Source: Zizania palustris
Lineage: Eukaryota; Streptophyta; Magnoliopsida; Poales; Poaceae
Direction of reading: 5' to 3'
NCBI GenBank assembly: GCA_019279435.1
Contig: JAAALK010000288.1
Coordinates: 70,060,329 to 70,124,328, forward strand
DNA: 64,000 nucleotides
Shown here: positions 21,355-33,200 of the stretch, one piece after another
How positions within the stretch are numbered: the stretch's first letter is position 1
How the letters are laid out: every line of letters begins with the position of its first letter
The notes under the pieces: generated by a model
What the model was told of the DNA's origin: nothing
Seen by the model: the letters and a program-made list of their open reading frames with translations, nothing else
Databases searched by the model: none
Translations under genes and position numbers: made by a program

Positions 21355-21835
21355 ATCAGTTGAGAGGGATGGGAACATGTTGTACAACACCATGCTCTTC
21401 TTTACCCCGACTAGGGAGTACTTGGGCAAGCACCGAAAGATGGTGCTGATGACACTCGAGCGCATCATCTTGGCCTATAGGGACATACCCATGCTCTCCC
21501 CCATTAGCAAGCTAGGTGCCCTTATTTGCATGGAGAAGAAGATGACCCTCGCCCGCAACTCACTTTATGGAAAAGGTACTATTTTTACTACATCTTCTGT
21601 GAACATGACATGTAGATTAACAACATCAGAGAGTTTCTTAATCGTTGTTGTTAATCAGTATGCGCTGTTGTTAATTGGTATGCCGCTCGTTCTTACAATT
21701 TTTCTTAAGTTAATTGAGTGATGAGTTTGTTCTCTTATGTATATTTGTTGGCTGCATGTCTTCAGATATACTGTGCGCCGATTGTGGACAACTTGGAGCT
21801 CTAGCAAGTATCCATGAGCCTAGTGCAGGATCATA
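21355..21835 (+). pseudogene. Nitrilase gene fragment (two exons)
   Basis: Exon-like sequence reads VERDGNMLYNTMLFF, then YLGKHRK, LERII, KLGALIC and SLYGKG, and ends at a GT (21576). This matches the core of plant nitrilases of the NIT4 type, enzymes that hydrolyse nitriles such as beta-cyanoalanine. The catalytic Lys of LGKHRK and the Cys of LIC (codon 21527-21529) are kept, but WEN after the Cys is changed to MEK. After an intron-like gap ending TTCAG at 21765, IYCAPIVDNLEL-stop-QVSM resembles the next nitrilase segment and contains an in-frame TAG. No other exons were found, so this is a fragment, either a host pseudogene or sequence moved by a transposon. Confidence 0.72.
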
Positions 21836-22356
21836 GTGAGGCAATTAGGGTCAGCACAGGAGGCGGAGAAGAGAGCGATGGATTCGAAGTGGCCGGTGTG
21901 TCGCAACTCCCCACCATTTGTAATGAAACGCTTGGAGACCAGTAGGATGAGACGATGAGGACAACAATGGAGGAATGGAATTGGAGAAGATGGGCTTGAG
22001 CGGGCTCCGTCTCATGTTTCTACGGAGGTGGTCATCTATGGTTGGAGCCTGGCTGGCTTTATCTTTTTCTTTCTTTTTCCAAGCTCGTTCATTTCAACAA
22101 GGCAAGTGTTAATGAGGATGGCAATTGTTAGCCCTAGCCGATAATTAAGAAAACATCCATTCAAAAATATTTATCAGTTTTGATTGAATACTTTATTCTA
22201 GGCTTCTTGCCCTTTTAGGTTGTGTTTAATGGAATACTTTAACTAAGTTAGGTTAATAGGAATTTTATATGTTTGGATGTTAAGTCACTCAAGATTAAAA
22301 ATATTTATTAAAAGATCAATTGTTTTAGTCTAAGTTACAGTTAGAGCAACGATTAA
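21836..22356. other. Unassigned intergenic sequence
   Basis: AT-rich non-coding DNA between the nitrilase fragment and the MITE. I see no ORF, RNA gene or clear repeat termini here. Confidence 0.5.
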
Positions 22357-22373
22357 GGGCCTATTTATTTCAG

Positions 22374-22381
22374 CTTTGGAT
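22374..22381. repeat. TSD of the hAT element, left copy (CTTTGGAT)
   Basis: The 8-bp CTTTGGAT recurs at 26014-26021 and flanks inverted termini starting CAATGTT. Eight base pairs is the hallmark TSD length of hAT transposons. Confidence 0.93.
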
Positions 22382-25300
22382 CAATGTTAGAAAATCGGTG
22401 AACGGTAACTGATCAGCCGACCACCGAGTAGGGATTAATCGGTTAATCGGAGGATTAACTGAATTAATTGGTTGACCAATTAATCGGTCAACACCGGTCA
22501 ACATAACACATGTACTATGCGAATCTATGTATATTTTCTATTTTTCTATGAATATAATTATACAAGTACAATGCATATGGTATACCTGTGAGTTTTTTCT
22601 GCATATGTATGTGCTTGAAATGTGCATTATACCAACATTGCAATAAGTTAACATAGCAAAACCAACACATTAATAATTAAAACAACACACAATATGACAA
22701 TAGTCCATTGTTCATTACAACAATACAAAAAAACAACAAACAACTGCACAATAACATCAAAGTCACAACGCACAATCGTCCATAGTTTGATTAGTTTCAC
22801 ACATTATGAGAGAAATAAATAAGATAGGTTATAGGATCAAAGATCCATTGATTCATCTTCTTCATTCTCTTTAGTTGAAATCACCCTTCCATCATCAGAC
22901 TCAAATTCAATATCTTCATCAAGCTCTTGTTCAGAATCATCTTCAGAAACAAATTCTTCTACTTCATAAAGCTCTCTCACTCTCTTGCTCCTACGAGGCT
23001 CCATTGCTTTTGTAGCTCCAATTGCTTCATCAATTAGATCATATGACAATCTCGTTGTTGGATCAATTTCTTCATCACCTTCACATATCCAATCTTGTGC
23101 ATCTGAAGCATCTTCTCCTAGAAGAACATCACCAGAGATAGAACATTTCTTCCTTTTATCCATCATTCTTCCATTGAATTGAACAAACACCAAGTTGTTC
23201 ACACGATGCACATCTAATTTATTTCTCCTCTTTGCATCCACCTTCAAATTGTAAAATGAAAAGAAATTAGGAAAAAATGTTAATGCTCTACCAAAATGGA
23301 AAAGAGATATGATGGTTACCATTTCAAATGCACTCCAATTTCTTTCACATCGGGATGCACTTGAGGTCAAATTTAAAATCCTAATAGCCATTCTTTGTAA
23401 TGTTGGAGTTTGCAATCCATAAGTTGACCACCATGTCGCTACAAGTAATCAAAAAATCAATATTCAATAATACAAAAATATGTGGCCTGCGTATTAATTG
23501 CAATAATATTGATCTTTATAAGTACACACAAACTTACCAGCAGAGAAATTATCATTGTCAAGTGCTTTTGTGGCAGCTACCTTTCGAAACATGCCTTAGT
23601 GAAATTTAAACATAGGCAAGTCGACATTAAGAGCAAGATTTTGCTTATCACCATCATCATAATAAAATGTTCAACCACATCCATAAAGGCAGACATGAGA
23701 TCTACGTCTCCAAAGAATGACAAATCTGTGTAGCTATAATGGGGATTTAATACATATGCTGCCTTATCCAATGGAGAATCTAGCCTTCCAGTCATCTTGC
23801 TTTCTATGGCTGAAACAATCATATTATAGTCTCTTTCTGAATTTCTCACGGCAACCTTGATGGCTTTCTTTGCCTCTAAAATCTCTCCATACATAGTGTC
23901 CATAGATGCACTATCACTATCAGCCAAGCGAAGCAATTTCACTAATGGCTCAAAGACCTTGATGCAAAGAGTAACATTCATCCAAAATCCTCTACTCATG
24001 ATTGTGGCATATGCTAACTTTCCTTTTTTGATCTTGTGTGTTTGCATTGTTCCCAAGCCTCACTACAAGCCATCTCTCTTAGTTGTTTCTTCTTAGCAAG
24101 CAAACTTTGTAAAGTAAGAAATGCGAAAGCAAATCTTGTTACACCCGGCCTAACAATATCTCTCTTCTTAGTGTATTGTCTCATCAAGGACAAAGTAGCA
24201 TGATGTGCATATATAAAAATAGTCATCTCCTTGGCTTTAGTGATTGCAGGTGAGAATTGTTTCAGCTTACTAATTACCTCTACCATCAAGTTCAAAGTGT
24301 GAGTTGCACATGAGGACCAAAATATGGTTGGTCTTTTGTCCTTTAACATCTCCCTTGCTCCCATATTATTAGAAGCATTATCAGTAACTACTTGTACAAC
24401 ATTTTGAGGTCCAATTTTCTCAATGTATTCATCAACATAACTAAATATGTATAAACTTGTGTATGCATCCGTTGAAGTCTCTTTTGACTCTAAAATGAAG
24501 TCCCTAGCTTGCAATGCACACACAAGTTCATTATGCTCCTTCTCTTCTTATCCGTCCGAGCATCTATCATAATAGAACACCCAGTTTGCACTCTCTCAAT
24601 GTCATGTGGATTTAACAACTCCTTAGTTCTTTGGACCTCCTCTAACAACATCTTTCCTTTAAAAATGTATTGAGATGGTTGCTTCCAATTTGGACCATAA
24701 TGACCAAGAGCCTCACAAAATTGTTTAAAGTCATCATCATCAATGCTATTGAAAGGAATATTTCTCTTATACATCCATCTACCCAAATATTGTCCTACCT
24801 TATAAGTTCTTTCCTTATCAATAGTGTCATTAATATTTTGTTGTCTCTTTGTCATACTAATAGGGATAGAAGGATCAACCAGATTCACAAATTTATTCAT
24901 AGGTCCTACAATATTCTTTGGTGCACTAACACTAAAACTAGTTTCATTCATCTCTTCTTTATCTTCTTTCTCCTCAATTGTAACCTCATCTCTTAGCTCT
25001 TGATCACGTATAATCTTGGCCATCTTTTTAGCCTTTGCTTCATCAATAGATTTTTTGCACTTCTCTTGTTGCTCTTTTGTGGCTTTTCCACAACTTGCCA
25101 CCTGCCCTTTCACTTGAGCAACATGACATTTCAACCTAAAAATCCCTCCATTCATTTGCTTGCCACACAATTTGCATTGTACTTTTTGTAAATTATTTGC
25201 ATCTATCAAGCAGCCAAATTCCCATCCCGCATCATCTGAATTTCTCTTAAGGACTCTAAAATTTGCACTTTCAGTTTCATTATTGGTTGTCATTCTTATT

Positions 25301-26013
25301 CAATCACTTACTGAACACAAATTCCTATCAATATGTATTAGTATTACTGTATTAGTAATGGTAACAAATTAAACTTACTGAGCAAGATGCAACAAATTAA
25401 ACAACCAATGCAGCAACTCAGCAAGTAAGCAACACTTACTGAGCTTGACCAGTGAGCAGTGAGCAGCCGGCGAGGTGCTGACAGCTCACAGCGAGCCGAC
25501 GAGGTGCTGACGGCGGACGACGGGCATGGCTAGGACGACGGCGCAGATAGCTCACGGCGAGATGGCGAGGTGCTGACGGTGAGCAGACCACGTAGGGACG
25601 ACGGCGCTCGCGCGGGAAGAAATGTGGGGACGACGGCGGGACGGCAGAGACGATGGCGCTGCGGGGACGACGGTGGGACGGCTGGGATGATGGCGCGGAC
25701 AGCTCACGGTGAGGGCTGATGGTGGACGGCGGGCACTGCTCATGGTGAGGTTGCGTCCAGATCTGGCATGTGGTCGTGCGCGAGAGAGAGGTAAAGGGGG
25801 AAAGTGACCAGGAGAGAGGGAAAGAGGTGGGCAGGTGAGCCAAAACCCTAATTTTTTTGCTGTCTCCAAGGCCGGACCAATTAATCGGTTGGCACCGATT
25901 AATCGGGTTGACCACCGATTTCTGGCCGATTTCAGCGAAAAATAACTAGACCGTGGCCGATCACCGATCAATCGGCCGATTAATCGGCTGATCGGCCGAT
26001 TTTTTCAACATTG
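22382..26013 (-). mobile_element. hAT DNA transposon, full length with broken transposase
   Basis: A 3632-bp element with terminal inverted repeats CAATGTTAGAAAATCGG (left) and CAATGTTGAAAAAATCGG (right, reversed) and an 8-bp TSD. Subterminal regions on both sides carry clusters of ATTAATCGG, CCGATTAATCGG and GGTTGACC motifs, the usual arrangement of transposase binding sites in hAT ends. The transposase gene runs right to left. A GC-rich block of imperfect GACGACGG and GGTGCTGACGG units (25440-25760) sits between the right end and the gene. Confidence 0.92.
22837..25293 (-). pseudogene. hAT transposase (BED finger, DUF659, hATC), frameshifted
   Basis: From the ATG at 25293: a BED-type zinc finger (VQCKLCGK...KCHVAQVKG), an acidic linker, a DUF659 region with WKQPSQYIFKGKMLL and IDARTDKKRRS where relatives have GWTD, then TDNASNN and CATHTLNL. 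It ends in a hATC dimerisation domain (TWWSTYG-type, AIRILNLTSSASRCERNWSAFE) and an acidic tail. Frameshifts occur near 24493, 24025 and 23660, and a TAA near 23598. Two GT-AG introns appear: one starting GTAAGT near 23535 and ending near 23440, and one at 23242-23319 just after NWSAFEM. Domain order is complete, so it was once autonomous. Confidence 0.88.
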
Positions 26014-26021
26014 CTTTGGAT
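26014..26021. repeat. TSD of the hAT element, right copy (CTTTGGAT)
   Basis: Matches 22374-22381 exactly. Confidence 0.93.
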
Positions 26022-26228
26022 TATAACAAACTAGCTTATAGGAAAAAAATTAAGTTCCACTAGCTTACTGGATTGTTATAATCTTCATTCCAGATTACAA
26101 TAAGTTAGCAGAATAAGTTGCCCCGTTTGTTTCAACTTATGAAAAAAGCTGGATTATAATAATCCAAAATTGAAACAAACAAGACCTAAGCAGTATACAT
26201 TTCTTAGTAAGCTGATTTCTGCATGTAG

Positions 26229-27075
26229 TGTTGTGGATCAGAATGGTGACTAGAGGAGGGGTGAATAGGCGTCTTAATAAATTTTTGTAAAATCAATGGC
26301 CTGACTAGTACACAATCCACCTCTAAAACTCAAGATTCATAATTCAGAGCAATTGGAATATGTTCATAACTGAAAATAGCCTCAGATGCAATTTTAAGTC
26401 TAGATCAGAGTTTGATTTGTCGATTTACTCAGTCAGTATTTAGAACACCGAAGTTCACTGCTTAGATCGGCAATTGGTTTGCCGACAGGAAGATATCGAA
26501 GAGTAAATGGTCGACAAAGATCAGAACATTCAGAGATGAGTTTTACAAATTCATTCTATTGCACTTAATACAATCTGAGATACCTTGGACAATAATTAAG
26601 GCAATCACCACACTAAAAGTCACACTGACCTGAATATATGTTCAAAACAGATTATGAATCTAAGTTAAGTTCATGAAACTGAAATGTTCAGACTAATGTT
26701 GAAATCAACAGTACATTACTTCAGACAATGTATTCTTTTCAGATGGCGTACAGTGAAAACAGAGCAGTATTTAAACTAACACTCAGCAATAGAAACTAGC
26801 AAGAATTCTTTCTATTCAGAAACTACTTCAGCTTGAACCAGTTTATCATGTAACAATCATAAGCACAAGTGCAAACACACTAGCAGTGTTTCAAACTCAA
26901 AGTGCTATTCAGATTAAAACTGAGATGATCAAATCACAAGATGAAATCTGAAATTTTAATCAACACAGGACAGAACAGAACAGAATAAAATATTAGAGCC
27001 TGAGTTAAAATAAGTAGTGTTTCAGATTCAAATTGATATTCAGACAAGAGATGAATACCAATCAAGTTTGAAAAG
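26229..27075 (-). repeat. Sire-2 3' LTR, first part
   Basis: The plus strand starts TGTTGTGGATCAGAATGGTGACTAG, the SIRE-type terminus read in reverse. The LTR continues at 37996. Relative to the 5' LTR it lacks about 390 bp near 26695, with TGAA present at both breakpoints. Confidence 0.85.
27071..27075. repeat. TSD of Sire-1, left copy (AAAAG)
   Basis: Repeated at 37991-37995. The uninterrupted form, GTTTGAAAAGAGATAAATTC, survives once at 54500-54519 in the other Sire-2 LTR. Confidence 0.95.
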
Positions 27076-29099
27076 TGTTGGACCGGAAACGGCGACCAGA
27101 GGGGGGGGGGGGTGAATAGGAGCTTTTAAAATTTCGGGCTAAAAACTAGCCTTCGGATTCAGTTCTGTCTTCTGCGGAACAGGCTTCGAACACTACCTTC
27201 GAAGGTCTGGTTCGGAGGTACTTCGACACCTTCGAACACAGGCTTCGGAGGAACAAAAGTTCGAAGTCAAGAAGACTTCGCTCCACTTACAACCCTCGGA
27301 AATCTACTCTGCTAAGTCAGTGCAGGCTCCGCACACGAGGTGCTTCGAGCAGGCTTCGCACTTCACCCTTCGCAAGAGTGGACAGCCCTCTGAGGACTTC
27401 GACAAAGTACTTGGCGACAGCAACTGGTGCTGGGCTTCGTACGCGAAGGTCTACACGCACACAAAACGGACCACGCTAAGGGCTTCGACACAAGAAGCAC
27501 TACGGGAAACGATCAGGGCTTCGCTAGTAAGCACCGAGGTCTTGCCTCGTGTTACACAGAGCGACAGCACACTAAAAACACACTTCGCGAGAAAAACACC
27601 CTTCGCCAAGACAGGCTTCGGTGAACTAAAAACTAGCGAGGTATGCAACGCGAGCTCAAGCAAAAGCACAAAGAAGCAGGGCTTCGCCGCTTGAACAAGG
27701 AACACAAAATAAATGAACTCTGGATGAATACAGCGAGGTCTGTTTACAGGAGCTCAATAGTAAATGCTCAAAGTGTTAAATGTTACCTACCGAGCCCCCA
27801 TATTTATAGCCCACAGTTCACCCAAAGGAATTGACTACACTACCCCTAGGGTTTACATTCATTTTGTCTCTACAGAACTAAGGGGTACAAAAGGTAGTCC
27901 ACCTTTATTCTGGAGGCTTCTCTGTCAGCTTTGCAGAGGGGACAGTGTCAGCCTTTTACAGAACAGACAGTGTCAGCCTTTGCAGTCTTTGACTTTCTGC
28001 AGCCTCCCTTCGCACGCGAGGGGTGCGGTAGCTTTGGTGAGAAGCCTGAAGCCTGTTGGCCTTCGCCTCACCGAAGTCAGTCTCCGATACAGTGACGGTT
28101 TTGAGCCGAAGCCGTCAAAGCTCCTTGGGCCTTCGCACCAACACCTCCGGAGTGGACCACCACGGCTTTGCAGCTTCACCCAGCTCAAACTCCGTCAGTC
28201 CGTGTACCGAAGCCATGCAGGCCGAAACACCTCAAGTCAACCTTCCTCCGGAGCTAGCCTCGCTCCGAAGCCTTCCACACTCCGAAGCCCCACCTTCTGA
28301 GTACCACCCTTCGAAGTCCCTCCTTCGTCCAAGGCCTCCGCATGAAGCATTCCATGAGCACTTCGACGCAGTGTCTCTCCCCGAGCACACTCCTCGACGA
28401 GCCTCACCCGGACCATGCCTTCGATGCGCCTCGACTTCTGAGACCTTCGTCGGGCCACCTTCGAATGTCTCCCTCCGGAGCACACTTCGAACACCTTGCC
28501 TCCGCAGAGGACTTGATCCATCCAACTCCGAAGTCACTCCATCCGGAGTACCTTCGAAGTGCCTCACCTCCGAGGACTTGTCTCGGAGTACCTTCAGCCG
28601 GAGCCACGCTCCGCACTCTCTGCCTTCACCTGGCGCGTCTCGACCCGAGGACCGACCCGGACCACCTTCGCAGCCACCGTGACGGAGCTCCCCGCTCCCC
28701 TGGCATCAAGCCTCCCGCTTGACCCAGGTTCACCTGGCTCGAACCTTGTCCGTCGCCTCCGAAGTCCCTGCGCACCACAGACAAGCAAACAAGTGTATCC
28801 AGTACTCCGGAGACCTCTCCGGGTTAGCAACCTCCGGCACACACTCCGGTGTACCGCCCAAAGTACCGAAGCCATCGGTACGAACCCTGTCATCGTGTAC
28901 TGCCGGACCCCTCCGACGAGCACACTCCGCTGCACAGCTGCAGCAAGCAAACACCGAACACCCTTCGGTGAAACCACCTCCGAAACACCCTTCGGAGGTA
29001 CCACCTCCGAAGCCCCTTCGGAGATACCCTTCGAATCAGAGGGTAAAAAGCCTGTCAATCACTCATCACAAAACACCGAAACCAACCCTTGGTTTCTCA
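27076..29099 (-). repeat. Sire-1 3' LTR
   Basis: TGTTGGACCGG...TTTCTCA on the plus strand. A minus-strand TATA box (CTATAAATATGG) lies at about 27798-27809. A run of twelve G starts at 27111. Long ORFs inside (for example 28559-29248) come from the repetitive CCTCCGNAG composition and are not genes. Confidence 0.93.
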
Positions 29100-30270
29100 A
29101 TCTCCCCCTTGATGAGTGCATTGACAATCAAATCGAAGTTCAAGAAAATGTAAAAACTTTCAGCACACAAGTGACCATAAAAACTCAGAAAAGAGCCAAA
29201 GCATGTTACTTGATAAAAGAATTTTTCTCCCCCTTTGTAAAAGAGTAAAAGCCCCTTTGGCAAATCTCCCCTTGATAAGAACTCCCCCTGAGTTAAGCAA
29301 ATTTTTCTCCCCCTTTATGTCAAAAATCTCTCCCCCCTTTCGAAATTATGCCTTCTTGCGGCAGAGAACATAGCAAATCTCTCCCCCTTTGGCAATGCAA
29401 GCATCAAGGAGCAGTCAAAAATGCAAAGCTTCAAAATGAATAGAATTGCAAAGACATATAATGCAAAAATATGCCAACAGTAATACCAATGTTCATGTGC
29501 TCAGCTCAATTTAACGTTCTGTGAAACAAGATGATGGCATGTGATTTTGTCATTTTGAGATAAAAGCATCACCACTTAATCATAGCAGCTAGATATGCGA
29601 AGGCAAGGACTGCGCAAAGCTAACAATTTCTACCTTAGACAGACAAGGCTTGTTCAAAAAGGAGCTTTGAAAGCAAACTTGATGATTAATAGATTTTGTT
29701 GTTCTTTTCTTAATGCCAGGGGTTATTTGTTTGTCCACCTTATACTTTCCAATCAGGCCAAGCCTAGGCATGAAAGCCATTTGAAGCTTAAGGCGGTGAT
29801 TTTGGCATACACTTACACTATCCCAGTTCAAACCAAAGTGCAATGGTAAGCAGTCTAGAATAGAGTAGTGTGACAAACAAACCCTCCTGGATCTTTTCAT
29901 TTAAACCGGACAACTCATGGATTTTTGATGTTGATTTAGGTGAATAAAATATTTTGAAGAATATCCATGAATAGAGAACACACTTTTCAAGTTGCAAATT
30001 TTAGCATCCAAGGAACAGTGTCTTGCTGTCAAGTAGATAAAAGATAGCTAAAAGCAGTCCTGCCTAAACAAGCTAGATACACGATTGTGCGGTGAGCAAG
30101 TTTTGATTTTAGAAAATAAAACATCATGCACAACCAATGTTCCAGACATATTTCATAGAGCTGAGCTGACATGATTTCTTTGAATTAAAAGCAGGCATAT
30201 AATGGCAAAAGATGTAAATGCAATTTCACACATAATGAGCATATGCAAGACAATTAAAATCAGCTCCCCC
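29100..30270 (-). other. Sire-1 3' non-coding region with polypurine tract
   Basis: Non-coding DNA between the pol stop and the 3' LTR. The polypurine tract (ATCAAGGGGGAGAT, minus strand) lies at 29101-29114. Several pyrimidine-rich CTCCCCCTTT units (purine tracts on the sense strand) are spread over 29220-29400. A block at about 29713-29896 is well conserved in Sire-2 and Sire-3. Confidence 0.75.
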
Positions 30271-33200
30271 TCACAAAATGCCGTAGGGATGACAAATACC
30301 AAGTTCCCCACGCAAGTAAGCAAATCGAGAAGCATCGAGGGGTTTTGTAAAAATATCGGCAAGCTGGTGTTGGGTATCAACATATTGAAGTTCAATATCA
30401 CCCTTCTCATTGTGATCTCTGAGAAAATGATACCGTACATCAATGTGTTTGGTTCTGGAGTGCTGAACCGGGTTGTTTGCAATACAAATAGCACTAGTGT
30501 TATCACAGAAAAGTGGAACACTCTTATAATCTAACCCGAAATCCCGCAAAGTGGAAACCATCCACAAAATCTGAGAGCAACAGCTAGCTGCAGCAACATA
30601 TTCGGCCTCAGCCGTCGATTGTGCAACACTAGACTGTTTGCGGGAAGACCAGCAAACCAGAGAAGTACCCAGAAAATGACAAGTACCAGAGGTACTCTTC
30701 CTATCAATTCTACACCCAGCAAAGTCCGCATCAGAATAACCTCGAAGACATAAAGATGAAGATGCTGAATACCATATGCCAAATTCAAGGGTGTGTTTGA
30801 GATACCTTAGAATGCGCTTAACCGCTTGGCGGTGCGAAGCTCGTGGTGAAGCCTGAAAACGAGCGCACAAACACACTGCGAAGTGTATGTCCGGCCTCGT
30901 GGCAGTCAAGTAGAGGAGGGAGCCGATCATGCTCCGGAACTCCTTCTGATCTACGGCTTCTCCATCTTCGTCAGGGTCCAATGCCACAGATGTAGCCATT
31001 GGAGTGGCGAGGGGCTTCGCATCGGACATGTCGAACTTCTTGAGCAGGTCCTTGGTGTACTTTGTCTGGTGGACAAAAGTACCTTGTTTGCTTTGCTTGA
31101 TTTGCAAACCAAGGAAGAAGGTGAGTTCACCCATCATCGACATTTCAAATTCCCTGCTCATGGTATCTGCAAACTCGGCAACTAAAGCATGAGAAGAGCC
31201 ACCAAAGATGATATCATCCACATAGATCTGTACTAGGAGGAAATATTTGCCATGCTTGAGAGTAAACAAAGTTTTATCAACAGAGCCCATCAAATACCCT
31301 CGCTCAAGCAGAAAAGACTTAAGTCTATCATACCAAGCCCGAGGGGCCTGCTTGAGTCCATAAAGAGCCTTATGAAGTTTAAGGACTTTATGTGGGTACT
31401 TGGGATTTTCAAAACCAGGGGCTTGTTTTACATAAACATCTTCACCTATGAAGCCATTAAGAAAAGCACTTTTGACATCCATTTGATAGAGTTTGAATCC
31501 CCGGGATGTCGCAAAGGCAAGCAAAATCCTAATGGCCTCAAGGCGAGCAACAGGTGCAAAAGTTTCAGTAAAATCAATCCCTTCTAGTTGAGAAAAGCCC
31601 TGAGCTACAAGTCTAGCCTTGTTTCTAACAATTGTCCCATCCTCCCCTTGTTTATTTTTGAAAATCCATTTTGTTCCAATGAAATGAACATTAGGTGGAG
31701 GATCTACTAAAGTCCAGACTTGGTTTCTCTCAAAATTTTCAAGCTCTTCATGCATGGCATTGATCCAACTAGAATCAGAAAGTGCATGACTAACATCTAA
31801 AGGCTCAAAAGAAGCAACAAAAGCAGCATTAGTGAAATGGGCATGAGAACACGTTACCCTTTGATCAAGCTCACCAATGATCTGCTCGGGAGGGTGCATC
31901 CTTTGGACATGATGTGGAGCCTCGCGGCGGGATGCAGTCTCCCCCTCAACTTGTGCGTTGGAGTGGTCCAAGATGACCGATGTTGAGGTAGTCGCTTCGG
32001 GACCTCGTGCCGAAGTAGTTGAAGCGGGGTCAGCTTCGGGGGTTGATGTCGAGGGTAGTAGGGGATCATCCTCGAATTCTCCGGGATCTTCGTCTTCGAA
32101 TAAGGTCTGTTCCATGTCGTGTTCATTTGCCTGTTCAAATGCAGAACTAACAGAGGGGGTTGATTCATCAAAAGTCACATCACATGACTCGATGACAGTG
32201 TTAGTTTCCAAGTTATAAACACGATAAGAATGACCATGAGTGGTATAACCCAAAAAGATCTCGTCAGAAGATCGCGACTCAAATTTATCCAAGTTACCAC
32301 GTTTTAGGATAAAGCAGCGACAGCCAAAAACTCGAAGATGAGTAACCTTGGGCTGTCTCCCAAAACGCAGCTCATATGATGTCAAATTTAAAATTGAGCG
32401 CAAGAAAATTCGGTTTGAGATGTAGCAAGCAGTGTTCATGGCCTCAGCCCAGAATTTTCTAGGAGTCCTATGCTCATCAAGCATCGTCCTAGCCATCTCA
32501 ACCAAAGTGCGGTTCTTTCTCTCAACAACACCGTTCTGTTGAGGAACCCGCGGAGCAGAGAATTGATGTTCTATGCCATGCTCCATGCAAAAGTCAATAA
32601 AGAGACTATTTTTGAACTCAGTGTCATTATCGCTTCGAATGAATTTTAATGCACCGGGGAGTTCAGTGAAAAGTCTCAAAGCCAAGCTCCGAAAGTGTGA
32701 AAACACTTCGTCCTTGCTGGCAAGAAAGAAGACCCAAGAGTAGCGAGAGTAATCGTCGACAACAACTAAAACATACCACTTGCCGCCTAAAGAACTAACC
32801 CGAGAAGGACCTACAGTGTCCATGTGGAGAAGTTCTCCGGGCTGTTCAGTCATCACTGTGGTGACTGGCGAATGCGAAGCAGCAATCATTTTTCCATGTC
32901 GACAAGGAGCACAAACTAAATTCTTCTCAAACTTGAGCTTGGGCAATCCTCGGATCAGGCCTAGGGCGCTCAGACGAGCGAGCAAATCAAAGCTCATATG
33001 CCCTAGTCTCCTATGCCACTTCCAAAGCTCAGAAGTCGAATGTGCAACAAGACAATGAGAAGAACCAGACGACTCTGAAAAATCAGCTCCAAAAACTCTC
33101 CCAACCCTAAAGATCTTACACACCACAACGCCATCAGAATTGAGCACTTGCGAAGTATCGCGATGAAATCGCACTTCGAAGCCCTCATCAAGCAACTGAG

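Larger units (their letters stand above)
22357..26186. mobile_element. Tourist-like MITE split by a hAT element
   Basis: The left end GGGCCTATTTATTTCAGC (from 22357) and the right end (to 26186) are imperfect inverted repeats: the right end reversed reads GGTCTTGTTTGTTTCAATTT. Both are flanked by TAA (22354-22356 and 26187-26189), the TSD type of PIF/Harbinger-Tourist elements. Without the hAT insertion the MITE is about 190 bp. Confidence 0.7.

Noticed and set aside
27076..27125. Poly-G run near 27111 as a functional G-quadruplex.
   Set aside because: A single mononucleotide run copied in both LTRs; length may be a sequencing or slippage effect.
28559..29248. Long ORFs in the Sire-1 LTRs (also 37450-38001, 28056-28682, 62721-63185).
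   Set aside because: Created by repetitive CCTCCGAAG-like DNA that is open in several frames and both strands at once. No domain.
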